Shown: positions 5,844-12,610 of the stretch, one piece after another | How positions within the stretch are numbered: position 1 is the first letter of the stretch | Layout: the number at the start of each line of letters is the position of its first letter | Assembly: GCA_029250425.1 (NCBI GenBank) | Contig: JAQXFF010000282.1 | Coordinates: forward strand, 1-12,610 | Source of the DNA: Candidatus Thalassarchaeaceae archaeon | Lineage (GTDB): Archaea > Thermoplasmatota > Poseidoniia > Poseidoniales > Thalassarchaeaceae | DNA: 12,610 nt | Reading direction: 5' to 3' | Made by a program: the position numbers and the translations under genes | Notes under the pieces: generated by a model | Databases searched by the model: none | The model's input: the letters and a program-made list of their open reading frames with translations, nothing else | Told to the model about the DNA's origin: nothing

Positions 5844-7646
5844 ATGTCACCGATGGAACGGATTGTCAACGATTTCCAGCTAAATATCGCTACAGCAAAC
5901 GGAACAGGTTCACAATCTGCGAACTTGATTCTATTACACACCATGTTCAATATGGGAGTTCCAGTCAGTGGCAAGAATCTCTTTCCAAGTAATATCTCGG
6001 GATTGCCCACTTGGTATATCCTACGAGTCAGTGACCATGGTTACCAAGCACCTGGTGATCGTACCCACATTCAAATCATCATGAACAAAGCAACTTGGGA
6101 TGATGATATTGCAAACTGTTTGCCTGGTACACTCATCCTATTCAACACGGATGTCAAGATGCCTGTTGAACGAGATGACTGCACAGTTATTGGAGTACCA
6201 ATGACGAAAATGGCGCGTGGCCTGAATCCAAAATTGGCTAAAATGATTTCAAATATGATTTACGTAGGCCTTCTAGCCGAAATTCTCGGCCTAAATGATT
6301 CCGCCCTCGATGCGGCTTTGGCTCAACAATTCAAGGGCAAGGCGCGAGCGATTGAACTCAATTTGGAAGCGGTAGACCTCGGTCGAAACTTCATCAAAGA
6401 AAATATTGACATCGATGAAATTCCATTCCGAATCGAAACCCGTGATGTAGATGAAAATCTATTCTTGGTCGATGGCAATGAAGCGGTTGCACTCGGCAGC
6501 CATTACGGTGGTGTCGGTTTGTTGTCCTGGTATCCAATCACACCGAGCAGCAGTTTAGCAGAGGGGATTATCGCATACATTCCTGAACTTCGTGCTGATG
6601 AAGACGGTAACCACTACTGTGCTGTCGTTCAAGCTGAGGATGAATTGGCAGCAGCTGGCATGGTTGTTGGAGGTGGCTGGTCTGGAATTCGTGCAATGAC
6701 TGCCACGAGTGGTCCTGGTATATCCCTGATGTCGGAATTTATTGGCCTCGCATATTTCGCTGAAATCCCTGGTGTCATTTGGGACGTCAATCGAACCGGA
6801 CCTTCTACAGGATTGCCAACGCGAACACAACAAGGTGATCTCACAATGCTGTATGAGGCCAGCCACGGTGATACAACACACCCCGTTCTAATCCCTGGCA
6901 GCATGGAAGAGTGCTTTGAATACGGCTGGAAAGCCTTCGATATTGCCGAGCGTCTCCAAACCGTGGTCTTTGGTTTCAGTGACCTCGATTTGGGCATGAA
7001 TAATTGGCCCTGCAAAGGTTTCGAATATCCTGAAACACCAATGGATCGTGGAAAGGTTCTACGGACACAGGCGGAATTGGATGCCATCGAAAACTACGGA
7101 CGATACCGAGATGTCGATGGTGATGGAATTCCTTATCGCACACTCCCCGGTTCAGGCCTAGACCCCATCCTCTACCGTGGAACCGGACACGATGAAGATG
7201 GTATCTATTCGGAAAAACCCGAAGTTTACCAAGCCCTCATGATGCGTCTCAAGCGCAAAATGGACAATGCACGAACTTGGTTGCCACAGCCTGTTCTTCG
7301 TGAAGAAGTCGAGAAAGAAGTGGGCATCATCTACTATGGATCAATGGAGAATTCAATTCAGGAAATCGATGATATTCTGGAAGATGAAATTGGCCGTAAG
7401 GTCAGCCAATGCCGTGTTCGAAGCCTGCCACTCTCACCGGCTGTTGAACAATTTATTCGTGACCATGAAACAGTGATTGTACTCGAAATCAATCGCGATG
7501 GCCAACTCTATGGCATCCTGCGTAGAGAGTTGCCAAACGAACTTATTCCTAAAGTACACAGTGCTGCCTATTCTGATGGTATGCCACCACGTGCGCGTCA
7601 CTATTCAGAATTAATCAAGACCGTACTGAAGGAGGTGGGTGAATGA
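5844..7646 (+). CDS. korA: 2-oxoacid (probably 2-oxoglutarate):ferredoxin oxidoreductase, fused gamma-alpha subunit
   Basis: This is a 600-residue subunit of a two-subunit OFOR, which oxidatively decarboxylates a 2-oxoacid to the acyl-CoA and reduces ferredoxin. Residues about 1-190 are the gamma domain (NDFQLNIATANGTGSQSANL, MGVPVSGKNLFPSN, GLPTWY). The alpha pyrimidine-binding domain follows, with YPITPSS at 230-236 and the conserved run GIRAMTATSGPGISLMSEF, then DVNRTGPSTGLPTRTQQGD. The insert with RDVDGDGIPYRTLPGS is typical of the aerobic KorA group. The closeness of acnA favours 2-oxoglutarate, in place of a 2-oxoglutarate dehydrogenase, but sequence alone does not fix the substrate. 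AGGAG (5836-5840) is only 3 nt from ATG 5844 and 12 nt from ATG 5853, so the start could be either; family N-termini (ERIVNDFQLNIAT) fit both. The stop overlaps the korB start by 4 bp (ATGA). Confidence 0.93.
   Translation: MSPMERIVNDFQLNIATANGTGSQSANLILLHTMFNMGVPVSGKNLFPSNISGLPTWYILRVSDHGYQAPGDRTHIQIIMNKATWDDDIANCLPGTLILFNTDVKMPVERDDCTVIGVPMTKMARGLNPKLAKMISNMIYVGLLAEILGLNDSALDAALAQQFKGKARAIELNLEAVDLGRNFIKENIDIDEIPFRIETRDVDENLFLVDGNEAVALGSHYGGVGLLSWYPITPSSSLAEGIIAYIPELRADEDGNHYCAVVQAEDELAAAGMVVGGGWSGIRAMTATSGPGISLMSEFIGLAYFAEIPGVIWDVNRTGPSTGLPTRTQQGDLTMLYEASHGDTTHPVLIPGSMEECFEYGWKAFDIAERLQTVVFGFSDLDLGMNNWPCKGFEYPETPMDRGKVLRTQAELDAIENYGRYRDVDGDGIPYRTLPGSGLDPILYRGTGHDEDGIYSEKPEVYQALMMRLKRKMDNARTWLPQPVLREEVEKEVGIIYYGSMENSIQEIDDILEDEIGRKVSQCRVRSLPLSPAVEQFIRDHETVIVLEINRDGQLYGILRRELPNELIPKVHSAAYSDGMPPRARHYSELIKTVLKEVGE
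7629..7637 (+). promoter_or_regulatory. Very strong Shine-Dalgarno for korB
   Basis: AAGGAGGTG, fully complementary to the canonical 16S 3' end, 5 nt before the korB ATG and inside the last codons of korA. It shows that this organism uses SD-led translation inside operons. Together with the ATGA overlap it should keep the two subunits at matched levels. Confidence 0.7.
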
Positions 7647-8677
7647 CCATCAAGCTGAATGTTATCGATTTGCCAAAGGACGACTATACGGGTGGAAAAT
7701 CAACCCTTTGTCCCGGTTGTGGGCACGATCAAATTAGCAATGTCATCATCAATGCAGCTTGGGACAACGGTCTTCATCCAGAAAAATTGGCGAAGATGAG
7801 TGGAATTGGTTGCAGCAGCAAGACACCTGCTTACTTCCTTGGAAAATCACACGGATTCAATACCGTACACGGCCGAATGCCGGCGGTGACCACGGGTGCA
7901 GCCATGGGCAATCGTGGCCTCACGTTCCTCGCCGTCTCTGGTGATGGGGATTCAGCCAGTATTGGAATCGGACAATTCATTCATGCTGTCCGCCGAAATC
8001 TCGACATGGTCTACGTGCTTGAGAACAATGGTGTCTATGGCTTGACCAAGGGCCAATACAGCGCAACTGCGGTGAAGGGTAGTAAGAAGAAGAAGGGGCC
8101 TGCAAATGAGCATCAGCCTATCGATTTGTGCAAATTAGCCATCAACCTTGGATGCACATTTGTCGCTCGCTCATTTAGCGGTTCAAAGAAACAGCTGACC
8201 GCACTGATGAAGGCGGCAATGAGCCACAAGGGATTCGCACTCATCGACGTCATTTCTCCCTGTGTCACATTCAACAACAACGACGAGAGTTTGCGCTCAT
8301 ACACCTACGTCAAAGACAACGATGTTGAGTTGCACGCTTACGACTACATCCCCACACAAACACCGATTGAATCAGCAGCTGCTCCAGATGGAGAATTCCA
8401 TGATATTACCCTGTTTGATGGTAGTACTCTCCGCTTGGAAACCATTGGTTCAGATCATGACCCAAGCGATGCCATGGCGGCTCTGAATGCACTTCACAAG
8501 GCTGAATCGGAAGACAAGCACGTAACAGGATTGCTTTACTTTGATCCGACCAAAGCCACTGCTACTGAAGATCAGTGTCTGGTCGAAACACCACTTTCTG
8601 AAGTTGATGACAGTACCATGCGCCCAAGCGCTGCTAGTCTGGATACACTGAATGCTCGCTTCCGTGGCAAGGCTTGA
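7643..8677 (+). CDS. korB: 2-oxoacid:ferredoxin oxidoreductase beta subunit
   Basis: This 344-residue beta subunit carries the thiamine diphosphate and the single [4Fe-4S] cluster of two-subunit OFORs. Cysteines fit the known four-ligand pattern: C23 and C26 in CPGCGH, C57 in GIGCSSK, and C207 in SPCVTFNN. The ThDP/Mg motif is GDG at 100-102 with NN at 128-129 (VSGDGDSASIG ... LENNGVYG), followed by LTKGQYSATA. HGRMPAVTTGAAMGNRGL is also typical. No separate ferredoxin-like delta subunit lies nearby, as expected for KorAB types. The C-terminal 120 residues are variable in the family. Translation is coupled to korA by the ATGA overlap and the strong SD. A basic loop (KGSKKKKGP, about 143-151) follows the ThDP site. 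The enzyme acts in the cytoplasm, feeding electrons to ferredoxin. Confidence 0.95.
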   Translation: MTIKLNVIDLPKDDYTGGKSTLCPGCGHDQISNVIINAAWDNGLHPEKLAKMSGIGCSSKTPAYFLGKSHGFNTVHGRMPAVTTGAAMGNRGLTFLAVSGDGDSASIGIGQFIHAVRRNLDMVYVLENNGVYGLTKGQYSATAVKGSKKKKGPANEHQPIDLCKLAINLGCTFVARSFSGSKKQLTALMKAAMSHKGFALIDVISPCVTFNNNDESLRSYTYVKDNDVELHAYDYIPTQTPIESAAAPDGEFHDITLFDGSTLRLETIGSDHDPSDAMAALNALHKAESEDKHVTGLLYFDPTKATATEDQCLVETPLSEVDDSTMRPSAASLDTLNARFRGKA

Positions 8678-8691
8678 GAGCGTATCCCCTC

Positions 8692-8710
8692 TGCGCGTAG
8701 TGTGCGCGCA
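8692..8710 (+). promoter_or_regulatory. Inverted repeat with the phosphatase start codon in its loop
   Basis: TGCGCG (8692-8697) and CGCGCA (8705-8710) flank TAGTGTG, which contains the GTG start (8702-8704). In mRNA this is a 6-bp GC-rich hairpin presenting the start codon in the loop. It has the same 6-7-6 layout as, and close sequence to, the element at 1020-1038. There is no Shine-Dalgarno in the 24-bp spacer. Confidence 0.3.
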
Positions 8711-10018
8711 ACAGCCTTTCTCCTCGTTTTGTTGATGCTTGTGCCTTTGGCACACGCACAAAACTTAGGAGAAGCCCTGCAAGAATGCCCTGGCACAATG
8801 ACTGGCAGTACACAGCCACAGCAAATCCATCTGCAGATGACTGATGATGCGACAGTGATGAATGTCGTTTGGGCTACGGAAGGGCGCTCAATGGGCGAAG
8901 TCGAATGGAATGGGCAAACAGCCCCTAGTTCAGATTACTGTTACAATCACGACATGGCTTTCCACATGGCCTCGATGACTGGACTCGTACCTGGCGAAGA
9001 AGTGACCTATCGTGTCAATAACGGAGGAGATTGGTCAGATGAATTCGCGTTCACCCCAATCGATTCATCCGCTGATCATTTTGAGTGGATTTCGATTGGG
9101 GACCACGGTGATTCCAGTGAAGCAATGGATGTCAGTGAAGCAATTATCGCCGATAATAAGGCTCAGATGGTGACTGTTTCAGGAGATATCGCATACGCGG
9201 ATGGTGAACAATCAGCTTGGGACAATTGGTTTAACTTCCAGCAAGACAGTATGACAAGTATTCCTTGGGTGACTGCTGTTGGAAATCATGAAAATGAACC
9301 AGGTTATGGATTCACACCTTACGAACATCGCTTCGATTCAGATGGGCAAATTGAATCTGAAACATTCTGGTACAGTCGAAATGTTCCAGGCATCCACATG
9401 GTCTTCATGTCGACCGAACACGATTACACCTCAGGCAGTACTCAGTATTCTTGGCTTGAACAGGATCTTAGTTCGGTCAATCGGGATGTGACACCATTCG
9501 TCATTGTGTATGGACACAAACCGATGTATTCCAGTAACAGTTACCACGGCTCAGAAGTTGAACTCAGGGCAGCACTTGAAACGCTATACGTGGAACAAGG
9601 AGTGGATTTGGTGATTGCGGGGCACGACCATTTCTATGAGCGAACTTGGCCTGTCGCTGGAGAAACTGTGGTGACCAATGGTATGGATGATCGCTTCGCT
9701 AGAGGATATGCCCCCATACATCTCGTCATCGGAATCGCTGGACGTTCCGCATACGAAGAGTTGGATGAACCTCAACCAGAGTGGAGTGCCTTTCGCGAAA
9801 ACAGCACCTATGGATGGACCCGGTTGGTGTATGATGGGGATGCGAGAGAAATTTCATTCACACATTACCGAATTGATGGAACGATTGGTGATCAGTTCAT
9901 CTTGCAAGAAGCACCGTTGACGAGTAATACTGGTGATGGATTCCTAGGCGTCCCCGGATTTGGAACCTTGTTGCCAATTATGGCCATGTTTGGTGCTGCT
10001 ATACGGCGGTTGCGTTGA
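8702..10018 (+). CDS. Secreted purple-acid-phosphatase-like metallophosphoesterase with PGF-CTERM-like tail
   Basis: The protein has 438 residues. Residues 1-19 form a signal peptide (MRATAFLLVLLMLVPLAHA, then QNLGE). A fibronectin-III-like N-domain of the purple acid phosphatase type follows at about 38-115 (PQQIHLQMTDDATVMNVVWA). The phosphatase domain has all five metal-binding blocks: GDHG (D134), GDIAY (D162, Y165), GNHE (N195, H196), VYGH (H272) and GHDH (H308, H310). This predicts a dinuclear metal centre hydrolysing phosphate esters outside the cell, perhaps for phosphorus scavenging. The C-terminus ends GVPGFG, a hydrophobic stretch, then RRLR, which is the layout of PGF-CTERM archaeosortase signals. 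The start is GTG, because an in-frame stop lies at 8675-8677 (the korB TGA) and this GTG gives a clean signal peptide. It is only 24 bp after korB and probably shares the transcript, though its function is unrelated. Confidence 0.92.
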   Translation: MRATAFLLVLLMLVPLAHAQNLGEALQECPGTMTGSTQPQQIHLQMTDDATVMNVVWATEGRSMGEVEWNGQTAPSSDYCYNHDMAFHMASMTGLVPGEEVTYRVNNGGDWSDEFAFTPIDSSADHFEWISIGDHGDSSEAMDVSEAIIADNKAQMVTVSGDIAYADGEQSAWDNWFNFQQDSMTSIPWVTAVGNHENEPGYGFTPYEHRFDSDGQIESETFWYSRNVPGIHMVFMSTEHDYTSGSTQYSWLEQDLSSVNRDVTPFVIVYGHKPMYSSNSYHGSEVELRAALETLYVEQGVDLVIAGHDHFYERTWPVAGETVVTNGMDDRFARGYAPIHLVIGIAGRSAYEELDEPQPEWSAFRENSTYGWTRLVYDGDAREISFTHYRIDGTIGDQFILQEAPLTSNTGDGFLGVPGFGTLLPIMAMFGAAIRRLR

Positions 10019-10047
10019 AATACGGGCGTCCAATCGCAGGCTTGCTT

Positions 10048-10120
10048 AGGCCCTTGGTGTAGCGGTCCATCATGTGGGGTTCTGGATCCCACGACCCTGG
10101 TTCGAATCCGGGAGGGCCTA
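10048..10120 (+). tRNA. tRNA-Gln (anticodon CTG)
   Basis: A 73-nt cloverleaf. The acceptor AGGCCCT pairs fully with AGGGCCT, with discriminator A. The D-arm is weak (G-U, U-A, G-C, U/U) with loop AGCGGTCCA. The anticodon stem TGGGG/TCCCA encloses TTCTGGA, placing CTG at 10082-10084. The variable loop has 4 nt, and the T-arm CCTGG-TTCGAAT-CCGGG is standard. CCA is not encoded and no intron is present. The A1-U72 pair is the known determinant for archaeal tRNA-Gln recognition by the GatDE amidotransferase, so this tRNA is expected to be charged with Glu and then amidated. It lies between convergent genes; TGAAATACG at about 10013-10021 is a possible TATA-like element. Confidence 0.93.
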
Positions 10121-10138
10121 CTTCCGCTGCAATTGCAA

Positions 10139-12610
10139 TTACTCGTTTGCTTCGTGCAAAATCCACAACCGGGTTTCTTGATTACGTTTGTACCATGTGC
10201 CACTGCCCACGGGTTCTTCCAACCATTCTTCACCCTCATTCCAAACCCCATCCATATACGGATCAGGACCGGTCGCCAAATCAAATACAGCCTCATCTGG
10301 AATTACAGGTGTATGGATTTGTGGAGGTTTTCCTTTGCGCATCATGTTGAGGGCGAGTATCGAAAACAGAGCAACCAAGAATATGGCAGCAAGTGCGACG
10401 CCTCCTTCCATCAAAATCGAATCCGTTTGCGAACCCGTTTCGATTCCAATGAATGAATCACAACCATCTGGAATATTGTCCATGTCCTCATCAATAGCAT
10501 CATCGTGTCCATTACATGCATCCGCAAAGTCAGCTCGACCATCACCATCTGAATCAATCAATGAATCGCAGCCGTCCGAAATTCCATCTTGGTCCATGTC
10601 GATGAAGTCATCGAAACCGGGACACTGATCATCAACATCCGCAATATCATCGTAATCACTGTCCACGATGACATCGCACGCGTCCGGATATCCGTCTGCA
10701 TCTACATCGATGGTATCATTGTGACCAAAACAGCGGTCTTCTCCATCTGGAACACCGTCACCATCAGTGTCGATTGCGTCATCACAACCATCGGGAATCC
10801 CATCATTATCGACGTCGATGATATCATCGAAATCGGGACATTTGTCAACGGAATCTGAGACACCATCGCCATCTGTATCACGCTGGCTGTCACTGCAACC
10901 ATCTGTGTAAACAGATTCACCTTCAGGTGTATTGGGGCAATAATCAGAATTGTCCATGATTCCGTCGTTGTCTGAATCGGTAGTACTACCAGCTTCTCTT
11001 TGTTCCTCACTGCACCCATCTGTGAAAATGTCCACATCTGATGGAGTCCCTTGGCAGAGGTCATCGTCGTCGAAGACACCATCGCCGTCGGTGTCAACAA
11101 TCAGATGTAGTAAATCGTCCATCGCCGTTGCAATTCGTGTATCCCATCGTGCAGCGTGTTCACGCAAACCCGCCTCGTTGAAATGAATTGTATCATAGCG
11201 CCAATCTGTTCCATTGAGGTCATCTGTGTAAGGACCTGCGAAGGTCAATGGATCGGCATCGATGACTGCATTCTGTCCACCTACAACCCATCCCATCTTG
11301 ACGGGGTCCCCATTGGGAACAAAACCAACTCGTGCGAGGAACCAAGGAATCTCGACACCGGTGTGCGCACGGCTACCCAAAACCACAGCAGCCATCATTT
11401 CAGCATAATCTTCAATCGTCGTCCCACCTGCATTGCTTTCACCCTGGTGCCAAAGAATGGCTCTTGCACCACTGGGTTGTACTGCATCAAGGGCATCGAT
11501 AATACGAGGGAATAGGTCGTTTTCAGCAGGTACCCAACGATCTACTTTCGTTCCACCGTAACCCACGGATAGGAAGCCTATCGGGACATCATATCGGTTT
11601 GCAAGTAAATCACCCAATACCGGCCATGGTGAACCGCTTGCTCCTGTTGCTGCAGGTTGTGGATCATGTCCAAAACGCCAACCATCAGAACCCCAAGTAC
11701 TGACACGCGGATCGGTGGGGGTTAGAGGATATTCACCGTGATTGGCTGAATTGGATTGTCCTGCGACGATGAAAACTTCTCCAACGCCGACAGGCTCAAC
11801 TATCACAGTGTCTACATGAATTTCCTCATAGATAAATCGGAACTCAAGGCGGTGCCACCCAGTTGGAACTTCAATCGTTCCGTAAAAAGATGAGCCGATT
11901 GGAACCGTGACAAAAACCCACTCAGAAGGACTCCCGTTGTCCAATGAAGTGTATCTACCTTCGATTAAATCAACGGTGAGTTCAGTTGTACCTGATACGG
12001 GAAAAACGCCCATACTGTATTCGTCTCTCTGGACAATTTGATGGGAATCAGGAGATTCCAAATCGACCATGAGGCCCGTTGGCGTGGGTCCGGGTCGAAC
12101 CATTATTGTCAACGTTTTAATTTCATAACCACCACTGTTCTGAGCAAATGTCCAGTCGGGATTGCCTCCTGAATCAGGATTGTTTCCAATTCCTAAATCA
12201 TCGCCCAGCCCCCCACTAGCATAACCCCATGCATTGTAGGAAAACAGAGATTCCCCGGATTCATAATCATGAATTTGCATACTACCGTATCCTGCCGTAT
12301 CAACACCGCTTTGAACATCACCATAATCAAACAATGATTCATTTGCATTGGGCACTGAATAGCCGTTGTTAGCAGCGTAATTGGTCCCCCAAAATTCGAT
12401 GGCGCCTGTATCTATCGTGCCCAATCCTGTAAGGTTAGGGTGGTTGGATTCGATGTTCACATCATCGATCAATTGCTTGTATAAGACACCAGAATCAAAG
12501 GTTGGAATGCCAATTTCATCTGCATGTACGGTGAGACTTGGGAAGGAAACAAACACCCAGATTCGTTCGGCCCCTGGTTGCTGTAATTCCAAGTGATATG
12601 CAACGCGATC
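10139..12610 (-). CDS. Large surface esterase: SASA/SGNH domain, TSP3 repeats, TM anchor (N-terminus outside window)
   Basis: The frame is open to the right edge, giving 823 visible residues (numbered from the edge). A TTG at 12592 is internal: residues before it (DRVAYH) continue the domain. Residues 1-170 are a beta-rich domain (AIEFWGTNYAANNGYSVPNA, YGSMQIHDY), and 170-275 look like a jelly-roll linker. The SASA/sialate O-acetylesterase-like SGNH hydrolase spans about 276-495: S286 in GQSNS, HQGESN at 388-393, and D473/H476 in DTIHF, forming a plausible catalytic triad. It would remove acetyl or similar esters from surface or external polysaccharide. Ten thrombospondin-type-3 Ca repeats (505-718) act as a stiff stalk. 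A transmembrane helix at about 737-757 follows, then RKGK and a 66-residue cytosolic tail with W796, W806, Y807 and W816. The substrate is not known. It is convergent with the phosphatase gene across the tRNA. Confidence 0.88.
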   Translation of the reverse strand, partial: DRVAYHLELQQPGAERIWVFVSFPSLTVHADEIGIPTFDSGVLYKQLIDDVNIESNHPNLTGLGTIDTGAIEFWGTNYAANNGYSVPNANESLFDYGDVQSGVDTAGYGSMQIHDYESGESLFSYNAWGYASGGLGDDLGIGNNPDSGGNPDWTFAQNSGGYEIKTLTIMVRPGPTPTGLMVDLESPDSHQIVQRDEYSMGVFPVSGTTELTVDLIEGRYTSLDNGSPSEWVFVTVPIGSSFYGTIEVPTGWHRLEFRFIYEEIHVDTVIVEPVGVGEVFIVAGQSNSANHGEYPLTPTDPRVSTWGSDGWRFGHDPQPAATGASGSPWPVLGDLLANRYDVPIGFLSVGYGGTKVDRWVPAENDLFPRIIDALDAVQPSGARAILWHQGESNAGGTTIEDYAEMMAAVVLGSRAHTGVEIPWFLARVGFVPNGDPVKMGWVVGGQNAVIDADPLTFAGPYTDDLNGTDWRYDTIHFNEAGLREHAARWDTRIATAMDDLLHLIVDTDGDGVFDDDDLCQGTPSDVDIFTDGCSEEQREAGSTTDSDNDGIMDNSDYCPNTPEGESVYTDGCSDSQRDTDGDGVSDSVDKCPDFDDIIDVDNDGIPDGCDDAIDTDGDGVPDGEDRCFGHNDTIDVDADGYPDACDVIVDSDYDDIADVDDQCPGFDDFIDMDQDGISDGCDSLIDSDGDGRADFADACNGHDDAIDEDMDNIPDGCDSFIGIETGSQTDSILMEGGVALAAIFLVALFSILALNMMRKGKPPQIHTPVIPDEAVFDLATGPDPYMDGVWNEGEEWLEEPVGSGTWYKRNQETRLWILHEANE
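10457..11098 (-). repeat. Ten thrombospondin type-3 Ca-binding repeats (coding)
   Basis: In-frame repeats of the form D-x-D-x-D-G-x-x-D occur within the esterase gene (examples: VDTDGDGVFD, RDTDGDGVSD, IDVDNDGIPD, IDTDGDGVPD). Longer units ending in D-x-C alternate with shorter units ending in DGCD or DACD, so Cys residues are regularly placed and probably form disulfides. Each unit binds Ca in known families. The two repeats nearest the esterase have long inserts (SDVDIFTDGCSEEQRE and EGESVYTDGCSDSQ) that resemble each other, pointing to duplication. Confidence 0.9.

Noticed and set aside
7108..7150. RDVDGDGIPYR in KorA considered as an inserted Ca-binding TSP3 repeat.
   Set aside because: This stretch is a known conserved part of the aerobic KorA subfamily and occurs only once.
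1868..8677. acnA and korAB as a single TCA-cycle operon.
   Set aside because: They are on opposite strands and diverge from the region around 5700-5843. They are neighbours but not one transcript.
8675..8704. korB and the phosphatase are in the same reading frame, separated by one TGA, which might suggest stop read-through and a fused protein.
   Set aside because: The phosphatase has its own GTG start and a full signal peptide right after the gap, and a signal peptide after a cytosolic enzyme makes no sense in a fusion. Same frame occurs by chance one time in three.
10457..11098. Regular repeats considered as a CRISPR array or tandem DNA repeat.
   Set aside because: They keep the reading frame, encode D-x-D-x-D-G Ca motifs, and vary in DNA sequence, as coding TSP3 repeats do.
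12381..12596. TTG at 12592 as the start of the esterase gene.
   Set aside because: The frame stays open to the window edge, and residues before the TTG (RVAYHLEL) read as part of the same beta domain. No signal peptide follows the TTG, so the true start lies outside the window.

Overview
The window looks like a piece of a planktonic marine euryarchaeal genome, most likely Marine Group II (Poseidoniales) or a close relative. This is an inference from several features: a tRNA-Gln with the A1-U72 pair typical of archaea and no encoded CCA; a secreted phosphatase with a PGF-CTERM-like tail; a two-subunit KorAB-type 2-oxoacid:ferredoxin oxidoreductase next to a bacterial-type AcnA; and several long Ca-binding-repeat surface proteins. 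No 16S or other decisive marker is present.

Left half (1-5626), all on the minus strand. In transcription order it carries a membrane-anchored TPR-cyclophilin peptidyl-prolyl isomerase, aconitase AcnA, an unrecognised acidic 224-226 aa protein, and the N-terminal 315 residues of a secreted FG-GAP/VCBS-type beta-propeller protein that runs off the left edge. The first three are closely spaced (about 66 bp each) and could be co-transcribed. The propeller gene has its own 186-bp leader with a TATA-like element and an inverted repeat.

Middle (5844-10018), plus strand, divergent from the left block across a region of about 150-220 bp. It carries korA (fused gamma-alpha subunit) and korB (beta), which overlap by 4 bp, with a very strong Shine-Dalgarno sequence ahead of korB. 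A secreted purple-acid-phosphatase-like metallophosphoesterase follows 24 bp later. AcnA and KorAB are both TCA-cycle enzymes, so the divergent promoter region sits between two central-carbon modules.

Right end. A tRNA-Gln(CTG) lies between two convergent genes. Beyond it, on the minus strand, is an 823-residue C-terminal part of a large surface protein: a beta-rich N-terminal region, a SASA/SGNH esterase domain with an apparent Ser-Asp-His triad, ten thrombospondin-type-3 Ca repeats, one transmembrane helix, and a short cytosolic tail with WW-domain-like aromatic spacing. Its start lies outside the window.

No mobile element, CRISPR array or rRNA was seen, and no stretch longer than 300 bp lacks a gene. 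The most interesting points are the WW-like tail of the esterase, the two different surface-anchoring modes in neighbouring secreted enzymes, the cysteine-containing insert in the cyclophilin, and the compact inverted-repeat leaders ahead of several genes.
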